A stretch of DNA of 64,000 bases from Pipra filicauda (taxonomy: Eukaryota; Chordata; Aves; Passeriformes; Pipridae): positions 62,001 through 126,000 of the forward strand of contig NW_024104444.1 in the NCBI RefSeq assembly GCF_003945595.2, given 5' to 3'. The notes beneath the pieces are model-generated. The model saw nothing but the letters and a program-made list of their open reading frames with translations, had not been told where the DNA came from and made no database searches. Shown piece by piece: positions 12,166 through 21,966 of the stretch. Numbering within the stretch: position 1 is the stretch's first letter; each line of letters begins with the position of its first letter. The position numbers were made by a program, and so were the translations under genes.

Positions 12166-14910
12166 TGGCCTTTGGGGTTTTTTTCCAACCTCCATTAAAT
12201 TCTGATGCACTAAGTTTTCTCAACATAGTCTTCAAGATTAACCGGACCAGCACCAAACATTGTGTTGAACATTGAGATAGTCTCCTAGTAAAACAGACCA
12301 TGGATCAATCTCAAACCCAGAATCAGGGATTAATTTCTGCAAATTCCCTTCTTCCTTCTCCCCTGCTCTTATCAACCCTTTTGCTGCAGCAGGCAGAACT
12401 TTTGTCAAGATTTGGTGTGTCATATTTAAGATGTGAAAACAACACGGGAAAAAAATTAAAATGTTTGTGATCCATTATGCAGAAGGCGCCTATTCTGCAT
12501 GAAAATATTATTTACTTGAGTTTTCTATTCTAAAACTTGATTTTGTATTCAAGATTTAAGGTCTCCATGGAGGTGGAAAAACATTCTGAGACTCTGAGGC
12601 TTTGAAATGCTGAATTGCCTTGTATAAGATAAAATCGATATTTTGAAAAAAAAAAGTAAAGTGGAAATTAATGTTCTTGTAATAGGTGAGTAGCTTTTAC
12701 ACAATTATTTCATGGTGATAGACTTGGTTTTGATGTAGCTTAATTAGCAGAATATAAATTATATATGTTTTTTTTAAAGATGCGCATATGTATATTACAA
12801 GATTTTTTTATTTCATTGTGGAACAAACCATTTGATGTGGCTCTGCAAAAAGCTCTAATACACATCAAAAAGCAATCAACAAACTCTTTGAGTACATCAA
12901 GCAGGATAATTTAGATGGTTTTTAATCATGATTATGAAAATATAATTAGGTGGTTTCATGTTGGTTGGTGAGTGCATAGGGAAAAGTGATTCTCCAAACA
13001 GAAAAATATGGATAACATTACCCAGGAGCCATGAAACAACCGCACACACATGCATACACAAACCAAACAGAAAAAACTTCTGGCCTGCTTCTCTAGTAGA
13101 TCAGCAGGTAACATGTTTAAATAGAATGTCATTTCCTTTAGGATGTCAGGAAGACTCTTATTTAACAGACAGATTACACAGAAGGAGCTTTGGAAAAATG
13201 CCCCTTTTTAATGTGCTTGAAATCATTAGTCTGCAATTTAATAAAATAAAATTCTCTTTTCAGAATTTAGTCAATGAGCAGAAGATGCACTTTGGGTCTA
13301 ATCAAACCAGAGTTTTACTGGAGGAAACAAGAGGTATTGATGCAAGCGATTTAACTATGCCTGGGCCTCAAGTTCCAGAGCAGATACCACATGTCTTTGT
13401 GCACGGTCTTTGGGTGAAGACTTCTCTCTTTAACCTCAGTAAGTGCCTGCCATTCCTCAGTCCCAAGGAATGTTGTCTAAAGACTTCTTTCTTAAGAGTT
13501 GTCACATCTAAACAACATCATCTTTCCAGGTTCTCTTTGTATGAAGCCTCCCTATGCTTTTAGTGCTTTTTGATGTGCTGATCCTGATCTCTGTTTCTTG
13601 ATAACTAGCTTTTCTCAGCAGTGCTTGATTAATCCTGAACACTGTGTGCCATGTGCCATGATGCTTCACCCTCCTACACAAAAGTATCCTAAATAGTTGA
13701 AGTGCTATTGTCAAGTCCTTTACTTTTGTGTACTAACATTACATTTCTGGTTGTCTGTGAGCAATGAGCAACTGTTCTTACTATTCCCAGATCCATCTCC
13801 TGGCTGGGTGTAGGTAATCCATAAACCCACAGTAACCTCAGTACATGCCTGCCTGTACATAATCCTCACACCAATGCCCCTCTGTCATGGTCTTCACTCA
13901 CTTGACTGGTTCTGGGAAAAAAAGGTTACGACTGTTAGCTTGCCAGTACATTAAAGAATTAGAAAGACACGTTTTTTACCTTTTGCTATAGTGAAAATTG
14001 CCTAGTTTGTCCTTTCTCTTTTTTTGCCACTCCTCACTAGGTCCTATTTCTTGCACTGAGAGAGTGATTATCACTATAGTGATGGCTAGAGATATCTCAA
14101 TAATCTTCTGTCATCTCACATGGATCCCTAACAAATACTCTCCTCTCTCCACTTCATACCAAAGGCCAGATCTGTTTTCAGCGACTTAGTGGAAATGCAT
14201 TTCATATTGTTATAGTGATAAAATAATTACTTTAAATGCTTTTTAAGTACTTTGGTAACTTTTTTTTTTAAATTTAGATAAATAATTTTGATAGAAATCC
14301 TATAGAATCATATACTGGGGGAAGAGAAAAATAGCAAGTTGGCAGATGACTAAAAGAGGTTTGGGGCTTTTTGTCAGCTAAACACGAGTTACCATTGTCC
14401 CTCTAGAGGCTCTTATGAAAGAATATACAACGTTCCAGTTGGTCAGTCTGAAGTCAAAAATAAAGTACTGATACGCTGAAATGGCAATCACAAAACACAA
14501 GAGGGTGAAAGTCAGAACTTTGGTTTAATAAACTTTTCTTAAGACTAAATGAAAGAACAATGAAGTGTCCTTTAATTTACTGGCAATAGAAACAATATAA
14601 GTCACTGCCGAGAGCATGGCTCAGCTTGACAAGACAAGAGCAGAAAGGGCAGGAGCAGAGAGCAGACCCGGCAGTTCTCCTGGGTGAAGACTGAGAGTGA
14701 AACAGCTGGGGGTTTGCATGCTGTAGGTGGATGTGTGAGGGAGTGAAAAATAATGAGAAAAGAGAAGCCATTGGGAAAGCCACCCGCAGGAGTGCAATGG
14801 TTCATTGTCAGGGGGTGAAGCATAAATACATTTCTTCCTGGCTGAGTGCTCCCTAAAAAGAGACTCACACTTCCAAATAAGAAACTACTTTGCTTGCTCC
14901 TGCCTTGGTC
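12166..14910. other. AT-rich unique DNA with the longest open frame of the window
   Basis: This region includes plus-strand 12958-13563, an open frame of 201 codons bounded upstream by TAA at 12943. The ATG context (TTCATGT) is poor, codon use is AT-rich and no domain, signal peptide or membrane segment is recognised. A splice-acceptor-like TTCTCTTTTCAG lies inside it at about 13251-13262. I infer chance or an unrelated exon rather than a 201-residue protein. The rest shows nothing recognisable. Confidence 0.35.
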
Positions 14911-14942
14911 TTGCTGTAATAGCACTTTGCTGTAATAGCATC
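14911..14942. repeat. 16-bp tandem duplication
   Basis: Two adjacent 16-bp units (14911-14926 and 14927-14942) share their first 14 bases, TTGCTGTAATAGCA, and differ only at the end. It looks like a recent local duplication with no evident function. Confidence 0.7.
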
Positions 14943-15250
14943 TTCTGAAAATAAACAGGGCCCTTCCCAAAGAAATCCTGGGTTCCTGTTGTCCTCCTAG
15001 TCCTAATGCAATAAAGGCAGCAAGGCCCAGATTTTGGATAACTACTAGCACCGTGGGGAAAAAAATACTAGCTGGCATCAAAGCCTATGCTGTACAAATT
15101 AGATCTTCTTATCAAGAGTTAGAGAGATGAAGAACTACTGCTTTCTGCCCAGAAGGCTGGGGTCTGTGCCTTCCCATGTGCTGTTGCAGGCAGCACTGCC
15201 TTCTTCCCTTTGGAAGACTGCTACAAACTCTGGCCTGATCTTGTTACAGC

Positions 15251-15282
15251 TGAAGTGAATGGGAGTTTTGCCATTGACTTCA
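15251..15282 (-). repeat. Old inverted-repeat element, copy 2
   Basis: TGAAGTGAATGG and CCATTGACTTCA are near-perfect reverse complements (11 of 12) around an 8-base centre. In reverse complement the segment matches 1381-1412 at about 26 of 32 positions. The flank to about 15310 (GACTGGGCCC) also fits the wider amniote consensus as I remember it (GGGCCCAATCCTGC in the opposite orientation). Confidence 0.45.
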
Positions 15283-16328
15283 AGGAGACAAGAAGCGGAC
15301 TGGGCCCTCTACATGTAAATCCAGTCTTTATAGTCCTTTCCAGATACTAAATAAAACTGTGCTTGGAAGTAATTTGGATGCCAGCAAGCTGGCCCAGTTT
15401 GACATGGATTTCAAATATGCCCAAAAATGTGATGTTTATTAGGATACAAATAAAGTGTCTTCTTCACAGTGCAATGTGTAATTTCCTTCTCAATAAAAAT
15501 ATAAACTCGCCTTATGTGCAAACAATTTTAGCATTTCTGCTTTTATGCCATCTTACTGACAAGAAACTCCCAGCTGTTATAATTTGTCTCATCCTTCTCT
15601 CTCTTGTAGAACCAGCCTTTGTTCCTTTTTGCAGTGCCAGGGACTTGCTGAGCTCCACCTGATGTGATTTGTCCAGGCATTAATAATGCATCTCCAAGAT
15701 GCAAGATGCATGAATTCCTTTAGTAACAGATCTGCCGGCAGACTGCCGCACTGTATTGTGCCACTTTCCCGAGGCGGGGGAGGCAAAAGGGCCACACAGG
15801 CAACACGTACCCACGCAGGTCATCAGGCTTGGGAGTAAGGAGTGTCCTGTTATTACGAGGGGGTCACTACATCCTCACGCTGAGGTCAGGCTGAGAATAA
15901 TGAATATTACAGGAGACGTTCCTCCAGCAGGCAGGTCCTTACCCACCATCCGAGGAATCCCTGTGGGACGACCTGAGGTATCCACGGACTGACAGTGACT
16001 TTAGGAGAAATGGCAAGCGGGGGTCGAGCGCTGCCCCGCTGGCGACTGCTGTCCCTAAACATCACAAACCCAAACCAGCTTTGCCTTTTCCCAGCGCTGC
16101 TCGCAGCCTGCCGTTAGGACGGCAACGCGTCGGGGGCTGGGCACCCGAGGATATGCTTTGTCTACGGTGCGTGGTGCGGAGGGCGGACTCGCCCTGGGGA
16201 ATAACCGCACACGCCCGATGGTAACCCGCTCCCGGGGACAGAGAAGGGATGTGACGGCCGCCCTCCGCACCAGCTCCGCTCAGCTCCGCTTTACCCGTGC
16301 CCGCCCCGCTATCCCTCCGCACTGACAA

Positions 16329-16378
16329 AGAAAAAAAAATTAATTAAAAATAAATAAATAAAAAATAGTTAAAAAAAA
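16329..16378. repeat. A/T-rich low-complexity tract inside the CpG island
   Basis: About 50 bases consist almost only of A and T (A-runs with TTAATTAAAAATAAATAAAT). They split the CpG island into two GC-rich halves. The tract could be a relic of a poly(A) tail or a microsatellite-like expansion, but no retroposed body is recognised beside it. Confidence 0.7.
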
Positions 16379-16387
16379 TATAAAAAG
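16379..16387 (+). promoter_or_regulatory. TATA-like box
   Basis: TATAAAAAG lies at the end of the A/T-rich tract, 71 bases upstream of the ATG at 16458. If functional, it would place a start site near 16410 on the plus strand. Because the tract is A/T-rich anyway, the match could arise by composition alone. Confidence 0.3.
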
Positions 16388-16451
16388 CTCGTTTAATCGA
16401 TACGATCGCTCGCAGGGCCGCGCTCCCACACCGTGGCTCGGCTCTGCCGGC

Positions 16452-16465
16452 GTCGCCATGGCAAC
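16452..16465. promoter_or_regulatory. RFX X-box motif
   Basis: GTCGCCATGGCAAC fits the RFX consensus GTNRCC-N(0-3)-RGYAAC with both half-sites complete and a 2-base spacer. It differs by one base from the symmetrical form GTTGCCATGGCAAC. RFX factors bind such sites in promoters of ciliary genes and, as a diverged X-box, in MHC class II promoters. Its place inside a CpG island supports a genuine site. The plus-strand ATG at 16458 lies within it. Confidence 0.55.
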
Positions 16466-16716
16466 GGCTCCGGTTCCCGGCGTGGGGCCACCCCGCGGCC
16501 GCGGCCCCGGCCCCGGCCCCGGCATCGGCTCCGGCATCGGTCCTGTTCCCGCCGGCACAGCACCGGCACAGCCCTGGTACAGCCCCGGCACAGGCCCAGA
16601 CTCGCTGGCCCAGCCCGGGCCCCATCGCGGCAGGGAGCGGGGCGCGGGGCGCGGTGGAGTCACCGTGTGTGCGGATGCTCTTAATGGCTCCGCGTGTTTG
16701 TGTCCCGCGGGACTGG
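16458..16716 (+). other. Possible first coding exon
   Basis: The ATG at 16458 has a good Kozak context (GTCGCCATGG). It opens a frame rich in Gly, Pro, Ala and Arg that runs through the island; taken to its stop it would reach 16898, inside the downstream CR1. A donor-like GGCAG/GTGCTG occurs at 16716/16717. The composition mirrors GC-rich DNA and matches no known protein. I give it low weight; a non-coding first exon is as likely. Confidence 0.15.
16503..16522. repeat. (GGCCCC)3 hexanucleotide repeat
   Basis: Three GGCCCC units followed by GG sit in the CpG island, with two CGGCATCGG copies just after. The C-rich plus strand implies G-runs on the minus strand that could form a G-quadruplex. 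The array is short. Confidence 0.75.
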
Positions 16717-16792
16717 CAGGTGCTGCTGTTACTGATCCTCCAGGTTACAGCCTCCACGGCCAGCCCTGCCTCCTGCAGCTCTGTCTGTATGT

Positions 16793-17469
16793 ACCTGCGG
16801 AGAAAGACGTGGGGGACCCTGATGGACAACAAGCTGTCCGTGAGCCGGCAGTGTGCCCTTGTGGTCAAGAAGGCCAACAGAATCCTGGGATGCATTAGGA
16901 AGAACATTGCCAGAAGGTGGAAGGAGCTGATCCTGCCCTTCTAGTCAGCCCTGGTGAGGCCACATCTGGAGTGCTGTGGCCAGGTTTGGGCTCCTCAGTG
17001 CAAGAGGGGCATGGAGCTCCTGGAAGGGGTCTAGCAGAGAGCAACAAAGATCATCAGGGACTGTTATGAGGAAAGGATGAGGGAGCTGGGCCTGTTCACC
17101 CTCAAGAAGAGACAACTGAGAGGGGACCTCGTGAGTGTGTATAAATATCTAAAGGGGGGATGCCAAGAGGATGGAGCCAGGCTCTTCTCAGTGGTGCCAA
17201 CCACTAGGACATGAGGCAATGGACAAAAAGTGATGCACAGGAAGTTCCACCTGAATATGAGGAAGAACTTCTTCACTGTGCAGGTGACTACACACTGAAA
17301 CAGATTGCCGAGAGAGGTTGTGGATTCTCCCTTACTGAAGATATTCCAGAACTGTTTGGATGCAATCCTGTCCCATGTACTCTAGGACGACCCTGCTTGG
17401 GAAGGGAGGTTGGACCAGAGGACCCATGTGGTCACCTCCAACCCAGCCCATTCTGTGATTCTGTGATAC
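16793..17469 (+). mobile_element. CR1 LINE, 5'-truncated copy with end of ORF2
   Basis: The copy covers the C-terminal part of the CR1 reverse transcriptase ORF and the 3' end, finishing in CATTCTGTGATTCTGTGA (about 17450-17467). One frame can be followed to about 17370 through recognisable CR1 blocks (DNKLSVSRQCALV, RELGLF, RGDLVSVYKYLKGG, RLFSVVP, NRLPREVV). It has four in-frame stops (16942, 17032, 17212, 17296) and no frameshift seen by eye. It is therefore dead by point mutation and 5' truncation. It begins about 75 bases after the CpG-rich sequence ends. Confidence 0.95.
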
Positions 17470-20335
17470 ACACATATAAATAACCCATTTTCAAAATAAC
17501 ATTTCTACTACTGTTTCCAAGTTTCCAAGAGCATTGCAATGGCTGGACATCATCAAGGCGTCTGGGGGAGAGGATTTCTTTCCCTGAAGGCCTTGGCAGT
17601 CAGCAAGGGAACCATAACACAGCTCAGTATGAACACATTCAACACTGACAGCCAGTCCCTCTAAAAGAAATGCACAGAATTTGCCATCAAAAGCCACTGA
17701 TGCCAGTGCAGGCAAGCCTGGCACAGCTCTTTCAGTCAGTCATCTCAGGCTGATGGACATCAGTTGTGTCCACTCTGCACAAAAGCACTGCTGAGTGTCT
17801 GGCAGGCTTTACCTAGTATGATCCCTCCCTCTTTTTGATGGGCTTTTGAACACTTCAGGAAAAGATATACAGTTTCTTTTTGTGTTCTTTTTGCATTTCT
17901 CTAGTCTCATTGCCATATTGTGTTTCTATCAAAAAAGCTCAGCCTTCCCCCAGGCTGTCAATTGGGAAGAATATAAAAAATTATCGAGGTGTCTCTGAGA
18001 TGCCAAGAGGTGAAGCAATAATGGTGGAAGATAGGAAAGGAGGACAATCACTCTGGGGATCAGTTTTAAGAACCCAAGGAAGACAAAAATTAACTAAATC
18101 CCCTCACTTATTTAATTGCAAAATAATTTCTCCCATTTTATCCACAGTGAACTTCACATGTTGCTCTTTGAGTCAGAACATTTCTGTTGTTTTCAATAGG
18201 AGTTCATCAGGTCTTTTTGCATACACATTGATAGGAGAAATGTTTGTTCATAAATTTATATTTTAAAAAAATAGCAAAACAAGTACTCCTGTGAATTTTG
18301 TTTCTAAAGTTTCCAAATTGTCTGCAGAAGTAATCTGGAAATCACTTTATATTTTTGAAGACTATTCACCTAAAGACCAGAAACAATAGATTGGGATTCA
18401 AATGATCCTCCACGTACAAACTGAATAGTGAATTAGGACTCACAAGAACTCTGATCCACCATCCAGTCTGTGAGCAATACATAGGCTGAAATACATTCAG
18501 ATTAACAAGTCACAGAAGAATTTATACAGAGAATAAAATTAATAGAAATTAAAATGTGATCGTTGATCAACCACAATTAGGAAAGAGAGCTAAATTCAAC
18601 AAATCAGCTGTTTGCAACTAATAGTTTTCCTAGGTCTCATGATAGATGTGGGTAAATGTTGACTTTCTAATTATGACAACAGAACTGAGAAGAGCGCTGA
18701 GAAATCAAAATTAACTAGTGCCTTTCCTGAATTAGTGTCAGAATCTGTTGACACAGGTCTGGAGCATTGCTTTAAAATGACCCGAGTTTGCAAACTCGGG
18801 TTTTTTTCAATATATTGTTTGTGAAAGTGTGCAAAATCCTGAATTTTTCTCTTGATATAAGGGGGTGGGGGGGAAGACATTCTTCTTTAATATTAAAGTT
18901 TGGCTGAGTTCTGGGCACTGGAAATGCATGCTGAGAGATGTCAAGCAGTCTTTCTAGCTCCATCACCTACTGGATCTCCAGGAGAAAAAATGCACTATGC
19001 TCCTGTGAATGCTGAACTGGCCTTGCAGGTCCTCCAACATATCAAGGAAGGGAAACTTCCCACCAGAAGAAGCAAGGAAGCAGACAAAATATTACCTGCT
19101 AGATCTGGCCTTGCATCAGGCTGAGTTCAGACTCACAAATCATCAGAGGCAATATTAAAAGCCCCATCCCCAGCTTCATAGTTTTAAGGGTATTTCTACA
19201 CATGCCAAGGAGTGTTTCATCAATCTGCACCACACTAGATCCACTACAAGGATTTAGTGTAAGGGAATACAGTTATTGTAAGTGCAAAATACAATTTGAA
19301 AGCCTAGCCTGTTCAATATGATTTTGTTGTTGCTCTGAGAGGCTAGAAAGGATACTACAGTTTTCCTTATGTTAATTCTGGCAATATTTTGTTTGAAAAA
19401 TTTTGTTAAAAAAAACCTTTAAAACTGAATGAAATTATGGAGAGTGTGTTGTGATGTTCCTGCGTCACCTATATGACTATTCAGAAAACAGACTTTCTAC
19501 TGTTTCAAGACCAGAGATTCTGAGACATTTTCTTGTCATATACTCAGATCTTAAAAATTTTTCACGAATTGCTATTCCAAGAACAACCCAATAGGGACAA
19601 AGCTGAGAATTGTAGTCCGACGTTTTTTAAGAAATATAATTTTACTCAGTTTTTACTAAACTTCAGGAGTTTTTTACTGGAACTTCAATTAAGCAGAATG
19701 GTTTGACATTCATTACACTTTCTTTCCAAAACCCCTTTGCATAACAATAATTCAGTAAAGGTCTTGCTTTGTGAACACTTCTGATTTTAACAGTTTCTGA
19801 TTTTCATATTCTTCAGAGCAGGGAGAAAATGTTTAACATTTCTTCTGAGAGCTGGTTGCATATGTACAAATCGGATCTCTGAGTTACACGTGGCAGACAG
19901 AACTTCCACAATTTATATCGCAGGAGACCTGGGGCCAGCCCCAATGTGTTCTTTCTGGTGTACTACAGGATGCTTCCTAGAATTCTCCAAATTGTCTGTT
20001 TCCCGCAATTTTCTATGATCCTTGTGTCACTGAGTGATGATCTCAGATGCTCATTGAGACCCATGAAATGTTTCTCAGGTCAATCTCATGCTAAATAAAG
20101 TCCTTGCTCTTCTTAGTGGGGAGATGTGACTAGAAGTCCTCAACCAACAGCAGCATTTGCAAAATCTGTTCTTTGGGATAGGTGAGCTCAGGGAGAAGTA
20201 GCAAAGGGACTCTTTGCAGAGTACTAGATGGGGGCAGCCTCGTAGGAACCCCACCGAAAACACAACAAGGCACTGACCTTGACCAGCAGCTCCCTCGACC
20301 AGCGAGTTTGGAGTATTAGTGGGTAAAGAGAACAA
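17470..20335. other. Unique DNA, no gene recognised
   Basis: Apart from the palindrome at 18780-18801, nothing is recognised. Open frames reach at most 128 codons (17880-18266, plus strand) without any family resemblance. Confidence 0.45.
18780..18801. repeat. 22-bp perfect palindrome
   Basis: ACCCGAGTTTG is followed immediately by its exact reverse complement, CAAACTCGGGT, and then by seven T. It contains two CpGs in otherwise AT-rich, CpG-poor DNA. A perfect 22-bp palindrome is expected about 0.015 times in 64 kb of random sequence. Confidence 0.9.
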
Positions 20336-20735
20336 GTCATATGGGGAGTGACTGGGGGAACTGGGATTGTTTAGCCTGGAGAAAAAGAGGCTCAGGGGAG
20401 ACTTTATCACTTTCTACAACTACCTGAAAGGAGGTTGTAGCCAGGTGGGTGTCTCTTCTCTGGAGAAATAAGCAATAGGACAAGAGGAAATGGCCTCAAG
20501 TTGTGCCAGGGAAAGTTTAGATTGGATATTTGTAAAAAATTCTTCTTCAAAAGGGTTGTCAAGCACTGGAACAGTCATGCCCAGCAAAGTGATTGCGTCA
20601 CCATCCCTAAAGGTGTTTGAAAGATGTGTAGCTGTGGCACTTAGGGATATGATTTAGTGGTGGAGTTGGCAGTGCTGGGTTAATGGTTGGACTCAGTCTT
20701 AGAGGTCTTTTCCAGCCTAAACGATCCTATGATTT
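20336..20735 (+). mobile_element. CR1 LINE, 5'-truncated copy
   Basis: Plus-strand blocks typical of the CR1 3' region appear in order: GGGAACTGGGATTGTTTAGCC, CAACTACCTGAAAGGAGGTTG, AGGAAATGGCCTCAAGTTG, TTTAGATTGGATATT, CAAGCACTGGAACAG, TTAGTGGTGGAGTTGGCAGT and AGAGGTCTTTTCCAGCCTAA, ending at GATCCTATGATT. The element comprises the tail of ORF2 and the 3' UTR. Small deletions and substitutions break the frame. The 5' boundary is approximate, and no target-site duplication is evident. Confidence 0.95.
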
Positions 20736-21933
20736 CAAGGCTTCTGTGTGCTGTATATGCCCCCTTAGCTTGCACACTACTTGAAGAGCTGGACGTAGCC
20801 ATTGTTCAGGCATAACCCCATGAAAGCCCAGATGTGAGGAGGCACAGCATCTCGCCTCTGGATGTTGTGCTATTGACAGTCATGGGAATGACCGGGAGGG
20901 TAAGCACTGATAAACTCAAAAGCATAAGGAACTGGGAAGAATGCCTGATTACAACTGCCTGCTTCAGGTCCCGGCGGTAGCAAAGCTGATGCATTCAGGC
21001 AAGGTGATACAGGTCACTGTTGCTGGGATAGGGAGGGAAAGATAAGAAAGTGAGAAGAGAAGAACAGCTCTGCCTTGCTGCCTGGGCCCATCAGGCAGAT
21101 AAACGACACGCGTGCATACAACCAAGAGAGCCTGGCTGGCCCCAGTGAAGGTGGTCCTTCAACATCCCTGAGGCAGCCCAGGCCATGGCAGAGGATCCAA
21201 CCATCGAGGAAGCAGCTGGCCTTAGCAGGCAAAAAAAAAAAATAAAACAGAGCCGGAGGCAGCAGCAGTGGAAGAGACAGGGGGGAGCTGATCTGAGGGC
21301 TGTTTATTCAGAGACATTACCTCTGACCCTTCCCCCAGCCAAAAATACAATCTGTTTATGAATGTATATGCATATTTAGCAAGCTTGATATTTTATTGTA
21401 AAAGGTTATGGAGCTTCAGTGTTTCCTTTAACTGTTCTAAGCTATAAATATTAATAGGCAGGCTGTCTTTTGTATATACACAGTTTCATAACAACAGAGT
21501 GTATCCCAGGTTTGCAAAGCCCTAGTCATCTATTTGCCTGGGGTGAGTAAATTCTTAGGAGAGGCAAGAGTATTCAGACTTTCTTTCTCAACTTTTATGG
21601 AGACATGGGAAGATTTGGGGGCTTGCTGTGCTAAATGTTCAAGATTTCAAGAACCTTACAACATTTCAACACTCTAATGATCTCCTGAAAGTTCCCATGT
21701 TATAATGTGGGGGTTTGTTTGTTCATTTGGGTTTTACATTATGTAGCCTGATGTGATATAATGTGGAATTTGGACCAATTGCTTTATATCATAGAATATC
21801 AAACTACAATATGTACAAAAGAGGTAATGGTAACATCTTATGCTAACTGTTCAGTACTTTACTCAAATTCTGTCATGTATTGTAAGAGGTTTTAGTCACT
21901 GAACTATTAGATGAAAGGACAGTATAGATCATT
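20736..21933. other. Unique DNA, no gene recognised
   Basis: Moderately GC-rich to about 21300, then AT-rich. A 12-base A run lies at 21231-21242. No exon or repeat family is recognised; it may be ordinary flanking DNA of the CR1 insertion. Confidence 0.45.
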
Positions 21934-21966
21934 CCCACTTCCCTTCCCTTCCTTTCCCTTCCCTCT
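21934..21966. repeat. Polypyrimidine (CTTCC)n tract
   Basis: About 33 bases of nearly pure C/T arranged as repeated CCCTT/CCTTCC units, with a single A near the left end. Such homopurine-homopyrimidine tracts can form triplex (H-DNA) structures; whether this one does so is unknown. Confidence 0.8.

Larger units (their letters stand above)
15725..16720. promoter_or_regulatory. CpG island, probable promoter
   Basis: CpG dinucleotides are frequent here, densest at about 16014-16328 and 16390-16700, while neighbouring sequence is CpG-poor. Visible promoter motifs include CCCGCCCC (Sp1-like, about 16305-16312), GGGCGG (about 16193), TTCCCGCC (E2F-like, 16546-16553), a TATA-like box and an RFX X-box. 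Unmethylated CpG islands usually mark vertebrate promoters, and such islands are often bidirectional. The transcribed gene and its direction are not identifiable, because no downstream exon is recognised on either side. Confidence 0.75.

Noticed and set aside
14300..14330. ATAGAATCATA as a CR1 tail
   Set aside because: Only about 11 bases match, and none of the adjacent CR1 3' blocks follow on either side.
14602..15081. 159-codon minus-strand frame
   Set aside because: Leu/Phe/Ser-rich low-information sequence without family resemblance; it spans the 16-bp tandem duplication. Judged chance.
16344..16907. 187-codon minus-strand frame across the CpG island
   Set aside because: It runs antisense through the CR1 start, GC-rich repeat DNA and the A/T tract; its C-terminal run of Phe, Ile and Leu is just the A/T-rich tract in antisense.
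18780..18808. Palindrome followed by seven T as an intrinsic terminator
   Set aside because: The window is avian nuclear DNA; rho-independent terminators do not apply, and there is no spacer for a stable RNA loop.
20075..20410. 111-codon minus-strand frame
   Set aside because: It overlaps the antisense of the CR1 copy beginning at 20336 and has no similarity of its own.
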